Numbered from the stretch's first letter, positions 54,876 to 63,943 are shown. The stretch is 64,000 bases of DNA from Hyphomicrobiales bacterium (GCA_930633495.1 CAKNFJ010000001.1:868001-932000), one strand, 5' to 3'. Numbers and translations are program-made. Notes: generated from the sequence alone by a model not told the origin.

Positions 54876-55640
54876 ATGAAGCTCAAACTTCTCCGCAACG
54901 CGACGCTGAAACTCGATTATGGTGGCAGGACCTTCCTGATCGACCCTGATTTCGGCCCGCGCCACAGCCGTCGCTCCTTCACCGGGCGCTCGCAGAACCC
55001 GATGGTCGACCTGCCCGAGCCGATCGAGGACATCATTGCAGGCGTCGATACGGTGATCGTCTCGCATCTCCACGCCGATCATTTCGACGAGGTTGCCAAG
55101 GCACGGGTTCCGAAGGACCTGCCCGTGATTTGCCAGCCCGGCGACGAAGGTGCGATCGCACAGGCTGGCTTCTCCTCGATCACGGCGATCGACTGCTTCG
55201 TCCGGCTCGGCCCGATCGTGCTGAAGCGGCATCCGGCCCAGCACGGCACCGGCGCGGTCGTCGCGCTGATGGGCTCGGTCATGGGCCTGAGCTTCGAGGC
55301 GCCGGGCGAGCCGACGCTCTACTGGTGCGGCGACAGCGTGCTCTATCCGCCGCTGCGCGACGCCGTGGCCGCGACCGGGCCGGACATCATCGTCACCCAT
55401 TCCTGCGGGGCGATGTGGGACAACACGCTGATCGTGATGGACGCCGCGCAGACACTCGATGTCGCGGAGGCCTTCCCGCGCGCGACCGTGATCGCGACGC
55501 ATATGGAAGCGCTCGACCATGCAACCGTCAGCCGCACAGCCCTGCGCAAGGCGGCGAAGGAGCGCGGCGTGGATACGCGGCGCCTGCGTATCCCCGCCGA
55601 TGGCGAGACTATCGAGCTCGGCGTGCCGGCGCTGGTTTAG
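54876..55640 (+). CDS. MBL-fold metallo-hydrolase
   Basis: A 254-residue metallo-beta-lactamase-fold hydrolase. The zinc motif is VIVSHLHADHFDE (HxHxDH), followed by HPAQHGTG and LYWCGDSVLYPPLRDA with the bridging Asp. THSCGA and ATHMEALDH complete the site. Its opening MKLKLLRNATLKLDYGGRTFLIDP is like UlaG/YcbL-type hydrolases acting on lactones or phosphodiesters. It lies downstream of the creatininase gene on the same strand but is separated by a REP element. Substrate unknown. Confidence 0.85.
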   Translation: MKLKLLRNATLKLDYGGRTFLIDPDFGPRHSRRSFTGRSQNPMVDLPEPIEDIIAGVDTVIVSHLHADHFDEVAKARVPKDLPVICQPGDEGAIAQAGFSSITAIDCFVRLGPIVLKRHPAQHGTGAVVALMGSVMGLSFEAPGEPTLYWCGDSVLYPPLRDAVAATGPDIIVTHSCGAMWDNTLIVMDAAQTLDVAEAFPRATVIATHMEALDHATVSRTALRKAAKERGVDTRRLRIPADGETIELGVPALV

Positions 55641-55661
55641 GCGCTTTACGACGACAAAAGA

Positions 55662-55702
55662 GCGCGGGGAACCCTCTCCTGTAAGGAGAGGGTTCCCCGC
55701 GC
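55662..55702 (-). terminator. Long intrinsic terminator for the malonyl-CoA synthetase gene
   Basis: GCGCGGGGAACCCTCTCCT (55662-55680) and its exact complement (55684-55702) form a 19-bp stem with a 3-nt loop. On the minus strand a TCTTTT tract follows, so it ends the matB transcript. It also separates it from the convergent metallo-hydrolase gene. Confidence 0.9.
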
Positions 55703-55725
55703 CCTTATCGTCACGGTGGAGAGCC

Positions 55726-57255
55726 TTACTCCCCCGCCTTCAGCTGCTTGGCGTAGATGCCCTTATACTGCTCGCGCAGCAGGTTCTTCTGGACCTTGCC
55801 CATGGTGTTGCGCGGCAGTTCGGCGACGACGAAGACCTGCTTGGGCTGCTTGAACTTGGCGAGCCGCTGCTCGAGCGCCGCAGCGATGGCCTTGGCGGTG
55901 ATCTCGGCGCCGGGCTTGCAGACCACGACCGCGGTAACGCCCTCGCCGAAATCGGGATGCGGCACGCCGATGACGGCGCTCTCGATCACGCCCGGCATCT
56001 CGTCGATCTCGGCCTCGACTTCCTTCGGATAGACGTTGTAGCCGCCGGTGATGATCAGGTCCTTGCCGCGCCCGACGATATGGACATAGCCGGCAGGGTC
56101 GATCTTGCCGAGATCGCCGGTGATGAAGAAGCCGTCGGCCCTGAACTCGGCCTTGGTCTTCTCGGGATTGCGCCAATAGCCCTTGAAGACGTTGGGACCC
56201 TTGACCTCGATCATGCCGATCTCGTCGCGGGCGATCTCCTTGCCCGTCTCGGGATCGGTGACGCGGGCGGAGACGCCCGGCAGCGGGAAGCCAACCGTGC
56301 CGGCCACCCGATCCCCCTCATAGGGGTTCGAGGTGTTCATGTTGGTCTCGGTCATGCCGTAGCGCTCGAGGATGGCGTGGCCGGTCTTCTCGCGCCATTC
56401 GCGATGCGTCTCGGCCAGAAGCGGCGCCGAACCGGAGACGAAGAGGCGCATATGCTTGGTCGCTGCAGGCGTCAGCCTGGCATCCTGCAAGAGCCGGACA
56501 TAGAAGGTCGGCACGCCCATCATGCAGGTCGCCTGCGGCAGGTACTTGAAGACCTGTTCCGGATCGAACTTGGGCAGCAGGATCATCGAACCGCCGGACA
56601 GCAGGATCACATTCGTCGCCACGAAGAGGCCGTGGGTGTGGAAGATCGGCAATGCGTGCAGCAGCACGTCGCCCTTGCCGAAGCGCCAGTAATCGACCAG
56701 CGCCAGCGCATTGGACGACAGGTTGTCGTGGCTCAGCATCGCGCCCTTGGAGCGGCCGGTCGTGCCGGACGTGTAGAGGATCGCGGCGAGATCGTCCGGC
56801 CCGCGCGCGACGTCAGTGAAGTCGCCCGACGCGGCATTGGCCTTGTCGAGCAGGCTGCCGGTGCCGATACCGAGCGTCTCCAGCTTCGCGCCGGCCTTCT
56901 CGGCATAGGGATGCAGGGCTTGCGCCTTGGCGGGATCGCAGACGAAGACGGCCGGCTCGGCATCGCCAAGGAAATACTCGATCTCGGCCGGGGTATAGGC
57001 GGTGTTGAGCGGCAGGAAGATCGCCCCGGCCCGGACCGTGCCGAGATAGAGCATCAGCGCCTCGAAGCTCTTCTCCACTTGAACCGCCACGCGATCCCCG
57101 GGCTTTACGCCGAGCCCGACCAACGCATCGGCGAAGCGCGCGGAGACGGCGACCATGTCGCCATAGGAGAAACGCCTGCCGTCATCGAGCAGCGCGAAGG
57201 GCGCGTCGGGCGCCGGCATGCGCGAACGGATCAGGTCGAAGAGATGATTGCCCAT
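55726..57255 (-). CDS. matB: Malonyl-CoA synthetase
   Basis: A 509-residue acyl-CoA synthetase (AMP-forming) that makes malonyl-CoA from malonate, ATP and CoA. Adenylate-forming motifs are AAILYTSGTTGRSKGAMLSH (A3), GHAILERYGMTETNMNTSNP (A5, with the MatB-type TNMNTSNPYEG segment), ITGDLGKIDPAGYVHIVGR (A7-A8) and the catalytic Lys in PRNTMGKVQKN (A10). The ERYGMTETNMNTSNPY stretch is characteristic of malonate ligases. It lies 29 bp downstream of the decarboxylase gene in the same operon, the usual matAB arrangement. Confidence 0.93.
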   Translation of the reverse strand: MGNHLFDLIRSRMPAPDAPFALLDDGRRFSYGDMVAVSARFADALVGLGVKPGDRVAVQVEKSFEALMLYLGTVRAGAIFLPLNTAYTPAEIEYFLGDAEPAVFVCDPAKAQALHPYAEKAGAKLETLGIGTGSLLDKANAASGDFTDVARGPDDLAAILYTSGTTGRSKGAMLSHDNLSSNALALVDYWRFGKGDVLLHALPIFHTHGLFVATNVILLSGGSMILLPKFDPEQVFKYLPQATCMMGVPTFYVRLLQDARLTPAATKHMRLFVSGSAPLLAETHREWREKTGHAILERYGMTETNMNTSNPYEGDRVAGTVGFPLPGVSARVTDPETGKEIARDEIGMIEVKGPNVFKGYWRNPEKTKAEFRADGFFITGDLGKIDPAGYVHIVGRGKDLIITGGYNVYPKEVEAEIDEMPGVIESAVIGVPHPDFGEGVTAVVVCKPGAEITAKAIAAALEQRLAKFKQPKQVFVVAELPRNTMGKVQKNLLREQYKGIYAKQLKAGE

Positions 57256-57284
57256 GATTTCGGGTCCTTTCAGGCGTTTCCGTA

Positions 57285-58619
57285 TCAGCTCGTAGCAGGG
57301 CGCAGCAGCTTGCGCACGCTGGAGGAGGCCACCACCGTATTGCGGGTGGCGAAGGCCTCGTGATTGGTTTCGATGTCGTCGAGATCGTAGCGGTAGTTCA
57401 CCATCACGCCGTGGGACTCGCGCAAGCCCCGCGCCGAGAGATTGCCGCCGACATTGATGCGCTCCAGCCGCGCGCCGTTGCCGAGATGGAAGCGCGCGAC
57501 GGGATCGACGACGCGGCCCGAGGCCGTGCGCGCCCGCAGCAGATACTCGGCCGTCATCTGGCCGAGCAGCTTGTCGCGGCGCGCCTTCGTCGCATCGTCG
57601 AGGGAGATCGTTTCTCCGGCCGGGCGGGCAAGCTCGGCGCGCTCCTCGTTAGTGAGGGCGAGATCGCCGGGCTCGGCTGCAATCCCGGCGAGCCAGCGCG
57701 CAAAACCAGGCACCGGCGAGAGCGTCACGAAAGTGTCCAGCCCCGGAAGCTCGCGCTTCAGATCCTCGGCCACCTGCTTGATCAGGAAATTGCCGAAGGA
57801 GATCCCGCGCAGACCTTCCTGGCAGTTCGAGATCGAATAGAACACTGCTGTCGTCGCAGCCTGAGCCGGCAGCACCTCGCGCTCCGGTTCGAGGACCTCG
57901 CCGATGCTGCGCGGAATCTCGGTGGTCAGCGCGACCTCGACGAAGATCAGCGGCTCGTCGACGAGCTGCGGGTGGAAGAAGGCGAAGCAGCGCCGATCCG
58001 CCGGCTCCAGCCGGCGCCTGAGATCGTCCCAGCCCTGGATCTCGTGCACGGCTTCGTAGCGGATGATCTTTTCCAGCACATTGGCGGGGGTGCGCCAGTC
58101 GATGCGGCGCAGGACGAGGAAGCCCCGGTTGAACCAGGAGCCGAAGAGATGGCGGAAATCGTCGTCGATCGCCCTGAGATCAGGCTGCGACTCGATCGCC
58201 TCGAACAGCGCCTCGCGCATCCGCACCAGCACGGGCGTGCCTTCAGGAGCGAGATTGAGGCGGCGCAGCAACTCCTGCCGGCGCGGCTCGGCGGCGAGAT
58301 GGAGCGCCGAGACGGCCGCCGAGTCGGGTTTGATGCGATAGCTCTCGATCGCCTTGTCGAGCCGCTCGTGATCCGGCCCGAAGCGTTCCTGCAGCAGGTT
58401 GAAGAAGGCGAGCCGGCCGGGCTTGTCGAGACTTTGCCAAACTTCGAGAACGGCCTGCGCCAGCGCCATCCCCGAGGCCTCGCCGCGTCCGGACAGCAGA
58501 TCCTCGCAGAGCCTGTCGACCGGGCGCGAGCGACCGCCGAGGAAGCGCTCGAAACCGATCAGCGCGCGGCCGCGATCCGCCACGTTGGTCAGAAGTTCGC
58601 CGAGAAACGCCATGTCCAT
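57285..58619 (-). CDS. matA: Malonyl-CoA decarboxylase
   Basis: A 444-residue decarboxylase that converts malonyl-CoA to acetyl-CoA. Recognisable segments are ESYRIKPDSAAVSALHLAAEPRRQELLRRLN, FFHPQLVDEPLIFVEVALT, FYSISNCQEGLRGISFGNFLIKQV and the C-terminal FHLGNGARLERINVGGNLSARGL, in which the conserved active-site His and Ser lie. The ATG at 58619 has AGAGG five bases upstream and is preferred to the start at 58661. With matB it forms a malonate assimilation pair; no malonate carrier gene is adjacent. Confidence 0.94.
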   Translation of the reverse strand: MDMAFLGELLTNVADRGRALIGFERFLGGRSRPVDRLCEDLLSGRGEASGMALAQAVLEVWQSLDKPGRLAFFNLLQERFGPDHERLDKAIESYRIKPDSAAVSALHLAAEPRRQELLRRLNLAPEGTPVLVRMREALFEAIESQPDLRAIDDDFRHLFGSWFNRGFLVLRRIDWRTPANVLEKIIRYEAVHEIQGWDDLRRRLEPADRRCFAFFHPQLVDEPLIFVEVALTTEIPRSIGEVLEPEREVLPAQAATTAVFYSISNCQEGLRGISFGNFLIKQVAEDLKRELPGLDTFVTLSPVPGFARWLAGIAAEPGDLALTNEERAELARPAGETISLDDATKARRDKLLGQMTAEYLLRARTASGRVVDPVARFHLGNGARLERINVGGNLSARGLRESHGVMVNYRYDLDDIETNHEAFATRNTVVASSSVRKLLRPATS

Positions 58620-58692
58620 GCGGGCCTCTTGGTTGTCATGCGATCTTAGAGGGCACTGCATCCCGACGGAAGCGCGACCGTATCAAGACTGT

Positions 58693-58792
58693 CGTCATTG
58701 CGAGCGCAGCGAAGCAATCCAAGGGACTGGGTTGAATGTTGTCTCACCCAGTCCCCCTGGATTGCTTCGTCGCTTCGCTCCTCGCAATGACG
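58693..58792. repeat. Inverted repeat of the CGTCATTGCGAG family
   Basis: CGTCATTGCGAG (58693-58704) and CTCGCAATGACG (58781-58792) are exact complements. GAAGCAATCC (58711-58720) pairs with GGATTGCTTC (58759-58768), with a further GGGACTGGGT/ACCCAGTCCC stem inside. A solitary right arm of the same family is at 44857-44893. Confidence 0.88.
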
Positions 58793-58819
58793 GTTCAGCT
58801 CAATCGAACACTGCTCCGC

Positions 58820-60085
58820 TCAACGCAGCAGCTTCCACGCCTTCAGGAAGAAGTCCGGCGCGCCGAAATTGCCGGACTTGAGCGCCACGACCATCTCCGG
58901 CCCGTCAACGACGCGCGTCCAGGGCACGCCGGGGTCGATTTCCGGGCCGATTTCCAGCGTGCGAATCCCCAAGCCGAGCACGGTCGCGCCCGAGGTCTCC
59001 CCGCCCGCGACGAGAAGCCGCGTCACACCACCTTCGGACAGGCGCCGTGCGACCTCGGCAAAGGCATGCTCGACGATGCTGCCGGCCTTCTCGCGCCCCA
59101 GCTTGTCCTGCACGGCCGCGACTTCGGCCGGATCGTCGCTGGAATAGACGAGAAACGGCTTGTCCTGCGGCTGCGCCAGCGCCCATTCGGCGAGCCCGGC
59201 CGCGTGCTGCCTGCCATCGGCCAGCGCCAGCGGATCGACCTTGAGCGCGGGGTAACCGGCCTCCAGCGCTGCCTTGATCTGGCCGCGCGTCGCGGTCGAG
59301 CAACTGCCGGAGAGGATACCGGCCCGGCCGGCGGGGGCTTTCAGCTCCTGCGGTCCGGGCCGCTCCGGCAGCAGGCCGGCGCGGCGGAAGTTCTGCGGCA
59401 GGCCCATCGCGATGCCGGAACCGCCGGTCAGCAGGACATGCTCGGACACCGTATGGCCGAGCGTCATCAGATCCTCGTTGGTCAGAGCGTCGGTCACGGC
59501 ATAGCGGACGCCGTCGGCCTGAAGCCTGGCGAGGCGCGCCTTCACCGCGGCGGGGCCGGCGAGCACGGTGGCGTAATCGACGAGGCCGGTTTCGGTCTTC
59601 GCCTGCACCGACATCAGCCGCATCAGGTTGGAATCGCGCATCGGCGTCAGCGGATGATCCTTCATCGAGCTCTCGTGCAGCGGCACGGCGCCGACGAAGA
59701 GATAGCCCTGGTAGATCGAGCGGCCATTGGCCGGGAAAGCCGGGCAGACGATGGCGAGCCCGGCGCCGAGGCGTTCCGCCAACGCGTTCGCCACCGGTCC
59801 GATATTGCCTTCGGCAGTGGAATCGAAGGTCGAGCAGTATTTGAACAGGATCTGGCGCGCCCCGCCCTTGAGCAGCGCCTCGCAGGCGGCGAGCGAATCC
59901 GCGACGGCCTCGGCCACCGGATTGGTGCGCGACTTCAGCGCGACGACGACCGCATCGGCCTCCGGCAACGCGCTGCCGGCCGGCGGCACGCCAATGACCT
60001 GCACGGTGCGCATGCCGGCGCGGTTCAGCATCAGCGCGACGTCGGTCGCGCCGGTCATGTCATCGGCAATCACGCCCAGCAGCAT
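58820..60085 (-). CDS. Four-carbon acid sugar kinase (3-oxo-tetronate kinase-like, DUF1537)
   Basis: A 421-residue kinase of the OtnK/DUF1537 family. The N-terminal domain begins LLGVIADDMTGATDVALML (IADDxTGA is the substrate-domain signature) and has FKYCSTFDSTAEGNIG. The C-terminal nucleotide domain has LLVAGGETSGATVLGLGI. OtnK phosphorylates 3-oxo-tetronates in C4 sugar-acid catabolism, normally beside OtnC, OtnI and a dehydrogenase; none of these is next to it here. The substrate is inferred from the family and not proven. A TRAP solute receptor 2.9 kb away could supply a sugar acid. Confidence 0.85.
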   Translation of the reverse strand: MLLGVIADDMTGATDVALMLNRAGMRTVQVIGVPPAGSALPEADAVVVALKSRTNPVAEAVADSLAACEALLKGGARQILFKYCSTFDSTAEGNIGPVANALAERLGAGLAIVCPAFPANGRSIYQGYLFVGAVPLHESSMKDHPLTPMRDSNLMRLMSVQAKTETGLVDYATVLAGPAAVKARLARLQADGVRYAVTDALTNEDLMTLGHTVSEHVLLTGGSGIAMGLPQNFRRAGLLPERPGPQELKAPAGRAGILSGSCSTATRGQIKAALEAGYPALKVDPLALADGRQHAAGLAEWALAQPQDKPFLVYSSDDPAEVAAVQDKLGREKAGSIVEHAFAEVARRLSEGGVTRLLVAGGETSGATVLGLGIRTLEIGPEIDPGVPWTRVVDGPEMVVALKSGNFGAPDFFLKAWKLLR

Positions 60086-60216
60086 GCTCGATCTCCCTCG
60101 GTCATCATGGCTGTTCTAGCGACCGATCGACAGGGAAGCGACCGTCATCGCCGCATCCGACTGCCGCCATTATGGCATGCGGCGCAGCGCCTGTGCGCAG
60201 GCAGTCCGCCTGAGAA

Positions 60217-60364
60217 TTGATACGACGCGTGATCGACGGCCTCGCGATTCTGGGGCAGCTTGGTGCCATGAGGAACGAAGCCGCATTCGGCTTCAACCTG
60301 CCCGGCGACGGCCTGCGCGACGCGCTCGACCCGGAAAGAAAACTAGGCTTTCAAGGATACGCCC
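60217..60364 (+). pseudogene. Remnant of a DppC/OppC-type peptide ABC permease C terminus
   Basis: In the frame starting at TTG 60217 the translation contains DGLAIL, then FGFNLPGDGLRDALDP (60286-60333) and ERKLGF. The ending GFNxxGDGLRDALDP is the very conserved C terminus of DppC/OppC permeases, where GLAI also occurs a few residues earlier; here the spacing is distorted (about 13 residues instead of 6). No permease body precedes it. This looks like the decayed 3' end of a permease gene that once preceded the gamma-glutamyltransferase gene. The evidence is a short motif, so confidence is moderate. Confidence 0.5.
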
Positions 60365-62164
60365 ATGTTCACCACCCGCCCCGAAATCCTCGGCACCTTC
60401 GGCGTCGTCACCTCGACGCATTGGCTCGCCACCGCGTCTGGCATGGCGATGCTGGAGAAGGGCGGCAACGCCTTCGATGCCTGCGCGGCGGCGGCGTTCG
60501 TGCTGCAGGTCGTGGAGCCGCATCTCGTCGGCCCGGCCGGCGACATGCCCGCCGTGTTCTATTCGGCCGAAACGAAGACGGTCGAGACGCTCTGCGCCCA
60601 GGGACCGGCCCCGCAGGCGGCCACCATCGCGGCCTACAAGGCGCTCGGCCTCGACCTGATCCCCGGCTCCGGCCTGCTCGCCACCGTGATTCCCGGCGCC
60701 TTCGGCGGCTGGATGACGCTGCTGCGCGACCATGGCCGGCTGAAGCTGCGCGAGGTGCTGGAGCCGGCGATCGGCTATTTCGAGAACGGCCACCCGATGC
60801 TACCGCGCGTCTCGGATTCGATCCGCGAGCTGACCGACCTCTTCAGCAACGAATGGACGACCTCGGGCGCGGTCTACCTGCCCGGCGGCAATGTGCCGGA
60901 AGCCCGCAAGCTCTTCGCCAACAAGGCCGCGGCCGAGACCTACAAGCGCATCCTCTCCGAGGCGGAAGCCAAGGGCAGCGACCGCCAGGAGCAGATCCAG
61001 GGCGCCTATGACGCCTGGTACAAGGGTTTCGTCGCCGAGGCGATGGACCGCTTCTGCCGGACGCAGGAGGTCATGGATTCCTCCGGCCGGCGCAACAAGG
61101 GCCTGCTGACCGCCAACGACATGGCGAATTACCGGCCGACCTACGAGACGCCGACCTCCGTCAGCTATCACGACTGGGAGGTCTTCAAGATCGGTCCCTG
61201 GGGCCAGGGTCCCGCCTTCCTGCAGACGCTGAAGATCCTCGAAGGCATCGACCTTGCCGGGATGGGGCCGGCGAGCCCGGAATTCGTCCATCATGTCGTC
61301 GAGGCGATGAAGCTCGCCTTCGCCGACCGAGAGGCCTATTACGGCGACCCGGATTTCGTGAAGGTGCCGCTCGCGACCCTGCTCTCCGAAGACTACGCCG
61401 TGGGGCGGCGCGGGCTGATCGGCGAACGCGCCTCGCTGGAGCTGCGTCCCGGCATCGTCCCTGGCTACGAGGCACAGGTCGCGCACGCGCTGAAGGCCCT
61501 CGGCGCCATCGCCCAGCCGGGCCAGGGCGGCGCCAGCGTCGGCGAACCGACCATGGCCTCGATGGTCGCGGCCGGACGCCGCGGCGACACGGTCCATATC
61601 GACGTCATCGACAAATGGGGCAACATGATCGCGGCGACGCCTTCGGGCGGCTGGCTGCAATCCTCGCCGGTGATCCCGGAGCTCGGCTTCCCGCTCAACT
61701 CGCGCGCGCAGATGTTCTGGCTCGAAGAGGGCTTGCCCGCCTCGCTCGCGCCGGGCAAGCGCCCGCGCACGACGCTGACGCCGTCGATCACCTTCGAGAA
61801 GGGCGAGCCGCGCCTCGCCTTCGGCACGCCGGGCGGCGACCAGCAGGAGCAATGGCAGCTCGGCCTGTTCCTGCGCCGGGTCCATCATGGCCTGAACCTG
61901 CAGGAGGCGATCGACCTGCCCCTGTTCCACACGCAGCACTTCCCCTCCTCCTTCTATCCGCGCAACTCGCGGCCGGGCCATCTGATGATCGAGGAGAGCA
62001 TCGGCGCGGCCGCGCTCGCCGAACTGGAACGCCGCGGCCATGCGGTCGAGAAGGCACCCGCCTGGACCGTGGGGCGGCTGACTGCGGCAGAACGCAGCGC
62101 CGACGGGCTCTTGCGCGCCGCGGCGACGCCGCGTCTGATGCAGGCCTATGCCGCCGGCCGCTGA
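60365..62164 (+). CDS. Gamma-glutamyltransferase-like Ntn hydrolase
   Basis: A 599-residue member of the gamma-glutamyltranspeptidase family, which self-cleaves to expose a Thr nucleophile. The likely nucleophile is T409 in RRGDTVHIDVIDKWGNMIAATPSGG, aligning with the TTH-S-VVD-GNAV block of known enzymes. The start MFTTRPEILGTFGVVTSTHWLA has STHWLA where typical members also read VxSxHxLA. There is no signal peptide, unlike periplasmic E. coli GGT, so this is a cytoplasmic relative. It is followed 12 bp later by a DUF1028 gene and preceded by a peptide-permease remnant. True substrate uncertain. Confidence 0.85.
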   Translation: MFTTRPEILGTFGVVTSTHWLATASGMAMLEKGGNAFDACAAAAFVLQVVEPHLVGPAGDMPAVFYSAETKTVETLCAQGPAPQAATIAAYKALGLDLIPGSGLLATVIPGAFGGWMTLLRDHGRLKLREVLEPAIGYFENGHPMLPRVSDSIRELTDLFSNEWTTSGAVYLPGGNVPEARKLFANKAAAETYKRILSEAEAKGSDRQEQIQGAYDAWYKGFVAEAMDRFCRTQEVMDSSGRRNKGLLTANDMANYRPTYETPTSVSYHDWEVFKIGPWGQGPAFLQTLKILEGIDLAGMGPASPEFVHHVVEAMKLAFADREAYYGDPDFVKVPLATLLSEDYAVGRRGLIGERASLELRPGIVPGYEAQVAHALKALGAIAQPGQGGASVGEPTMASMVAAGRRGDTVHIDVIDKWGNMIAATPSGGWLQSSPVIPELGFPLNSRAQMFWLEEGLPASLAPGKRPRTTLTPSITFEKGEPRLAFGTPGGDQQEQWQLGLFLRRVHHGLNLQEAIDLPLFHTQHFPSSFYPRNSRPGHLMIEESIGAAALAELERRGHAVEKAPAWTVGRLTAAERSADGLLRAAATPRLMQAYAAGR

Positions 62165-62176
62165 AAAGGTGAACGC

Positions 62177-62902
62177 ATGACCTGGTCCATCGTCGCCCGC
62201 GACGCCGCCACCGGCGCCTATGGCGTCGCCGTCTCGACCTGCGCCTTCGCCGTCGGCTCGCGCGTGCCCTATGGCGGCGGGCGGATCGGCGCCATCGCGA
62301 CGCAGGCCTTCGTCAATCCGCTCTACGGCATCGACGGCCTGAGGCTGCTGCAGGAAGGGCGTTCGGCACTCGAAATCGTCGCGACCCTGACCGCGGCCGA
62401 TGAAGGCCGCGCCCATCGCCAGCTCCATGTCATCGACCGCGATGGCAAGATCGCCGCCCATACCGGCGCGGCCTGCATCGACTGGTGCGGGGCGGTGGAC
62501 GGGCCGCAGGTCTCGGTCGCCGGAAATATGCTCTCCGGGCCGGAAGTCGTGCAGGAGACGCTGAAGGCCTATATCGCCGCCTCGGCGCTCGACTTCGACG
62601 AGCGCCTGCTAGTCGCGCTCGAAGCCGGCGAGAAGGCGGGCGGCGACAAGCGCGGCAGGCAATCGGCCGCGATCCGCATCTGGAGCGGCGAGCCGGTGCC
62701 GAGCTTCGACATCCGCGTCGACGATCACGCCGAGCCGCTGCAGGAGCTGCGCCGGCTCTGGCGCCTCGCCCATCAGCGCTATGTGCCGTTCCAGCAGGCC
62801 TCGCCCTCGCGCAGCCGCCCGGCCGGCGTCACCGACCGGACCGAGCTCGACAGGCTGTGCGCGGACTACGCCGCCAACTGGAACGCGCGGCATCCGGGGT
62901 GA
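62177..62902 (+). CDS. DUF1028 family protein (Ntn-hydrolase-like)
   Basis: A 241-residue DUF1028 protein. The start MTWSIVARDAATGAYGVAVSTCAFAVGSRVPYGGG is the family signature (WS(I/V)VARDxxTG, GVAVSTxxFAVG), and AIATQAFVNPLYG follows. DUF1028 proteins have an Ntn-hydrolase-like fold and often lie beside gamma-glutamyltransferases and peptide transporters, as here. The function is not established; hydrolysis of a peptide or amide is inferred. The ribosome site AAAAGGTGA precedes the ATG by a few bases. Confidence 0.88.
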   Translation: MTWSIVARDAATGAYGVAVSTCAFAVGSRVPYGGGRIGAIATQAFVNPLYGIDGLRLLQEGRSALEIVATLTAADEGRAHRQLHVIDRDGKIAAHTGAACIDWCGAVDGPQVSVAGNMLSGPEVVQETLKAYIAASALDFDERLLVALEAGEKAGGDKRGRQSAAIRIWSGEPVPSFDIRVDDHAEPLQELRRLWRLAHQRYVPFQQASPSRSRPAGVTDRTELDRLCADYAANWNARHPG

Positions 62903-62953
62903 GCCGGCACGCGGCGCAGAGCGTTGGCGCCGCGGCCGTGCGGGAAACGGCCG

Positions 62954-63943
62954 TCAGGTCGTGATCGATTTTCCGGCCTTGCGCAGTTCGGCCAGAACCG
63001 GCGCCTTGGGCAGCCAGATCTTGTCGAACTCCGCGACGACCCCCTCGGTATCCTTCGGGTTGGCGAATTTGAAGTTGGCGCCCGCCGCCTTGAACTGCTC
63101 GACGAGCTTGGGCTCGTTGCCGGCGAGCGCGTCGATCTGCTCGTCGAGCGCGGCCCGGACCGTCTTCTGGATCAGCTCCCGGTCAGCCGCCGGCATACCC
63201 TGCCAGACACGCCCCGAGGCGAGCGCGATCACCGGCATGAAGATCGCGTTCATCTGCAGGATCGTCTTCGAGACCTTGTCGAAGCGCTGGTTCCAGGAGA
63301 ACTCCAGATCGGCCTCGAGACCATCGACCTGGCCGTTGGTCATGGCGTCGAAGACCTGCGGCGTCGGGATCGGGGTCGGGGCCGCACCGAGCAGCTGGTA
63401 GAAGTCGCGATAGACCGGCGTCGGGTTGATGCGCAGCTTCATCCCCTTGATTCCGCCGACGCCATCGATCTCCTTCGCGGCGAAGACGGCGCGCATGCCG
63501 GTGATGCCCCAGGCCAGGCCGACGCAGCCCGTCTCGCGCGGCAGCACGTCGAAGAGGCTCATCGCGACCGGGTGACGAACCAGCTTGGCGATCTTGGCGG
63601 TGGAATCGACGATATAGGGCGCGGTGATCGCCCCGATCGCCGGCACGCGCGAGCCGAGCTCGGCCGCCATGATCCAGCCCATGTCGAGCGCACCGGACTG
63701 CATCTGCTGCAGCATCGCCGCCTCGTTACCGAGCTGGCCGGAGTGGAACACGGTCAAGTTCAGGCGGCCGTTCGTCTCGGCCTTCAGCCGCTCGCCGACC
63801 TTGACGGCCGCGACGTTCCAGGGGTGGCCGTTGGGCGTCAGGATGCCGAGGCGCAGATCCTTGCTCTGGGCGAGCAGCAGGGCAGGTTTGGCGATCGGCA
63901 AAACGGCGGCGGCGGCAATCAGGCGGCGGCGCGTGACGGTCAT
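62954..63943 (-). CDS. TRAP transporter solute-binding protein (DctP family)
   Basis: A 329-residue periplasmic receptor with a Tat-like leader (MTVTRRRLIAAAAVLPIAKPALLLAQ). The body has the DctP pattern: LRLGILTPNGHPWNVAAVKVGERLKAETNGRLNLTVFHSGQLGNEAAMLQQMQSGALDM, then LRINPTPVYRDFYQLLGAAPTPIP with the conserved Arg (R in LRIN) that binds a carboxylate. It imports an organic acid with DctQM subunits that should be encoded beyond the window edge or elsewhere. The start at 63943 has GGGGAG upstream. It is convergent with the DUF1028 gene. Confidence 0.9.
   Translation of the reverse strand: MTVTRRRLIAAAAVLPIAKPALLLAQSKDLRLGILTPNGHPWNVAAVKVGERLKAETNGRLNLTVFHSGQLGNEAAMLQQMQSGALDMGWIMAAELGSRVPAIGAITAPYIVDSTAKIAKLVRHPVAMSLFDVLPRETGCVGLAWGITGMRAVFAAKEIDGVGGIKGMKLRINPTPVYRDFYQLLGAAPTPIPTPQVFDAMTNGQVDGLEADLEFSWNQRFDKVSKTILQMNAIFMPVIALASGRVWQGMPAADRELIQKTVRAALDEQIDALAGNEPKLVEQFKAAGANFKFANPKDTEGVVAEFDKIWLPKAPVLAELRKAGKSITT

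Noticed and set aside
60365..61011. Continuation of the frame that opens at 60217 into the ggt gene
   Set aside because: Beyond about 60364 this frame is a shadow of the GGT-like gene. Only the upstream part carries the permease motif.
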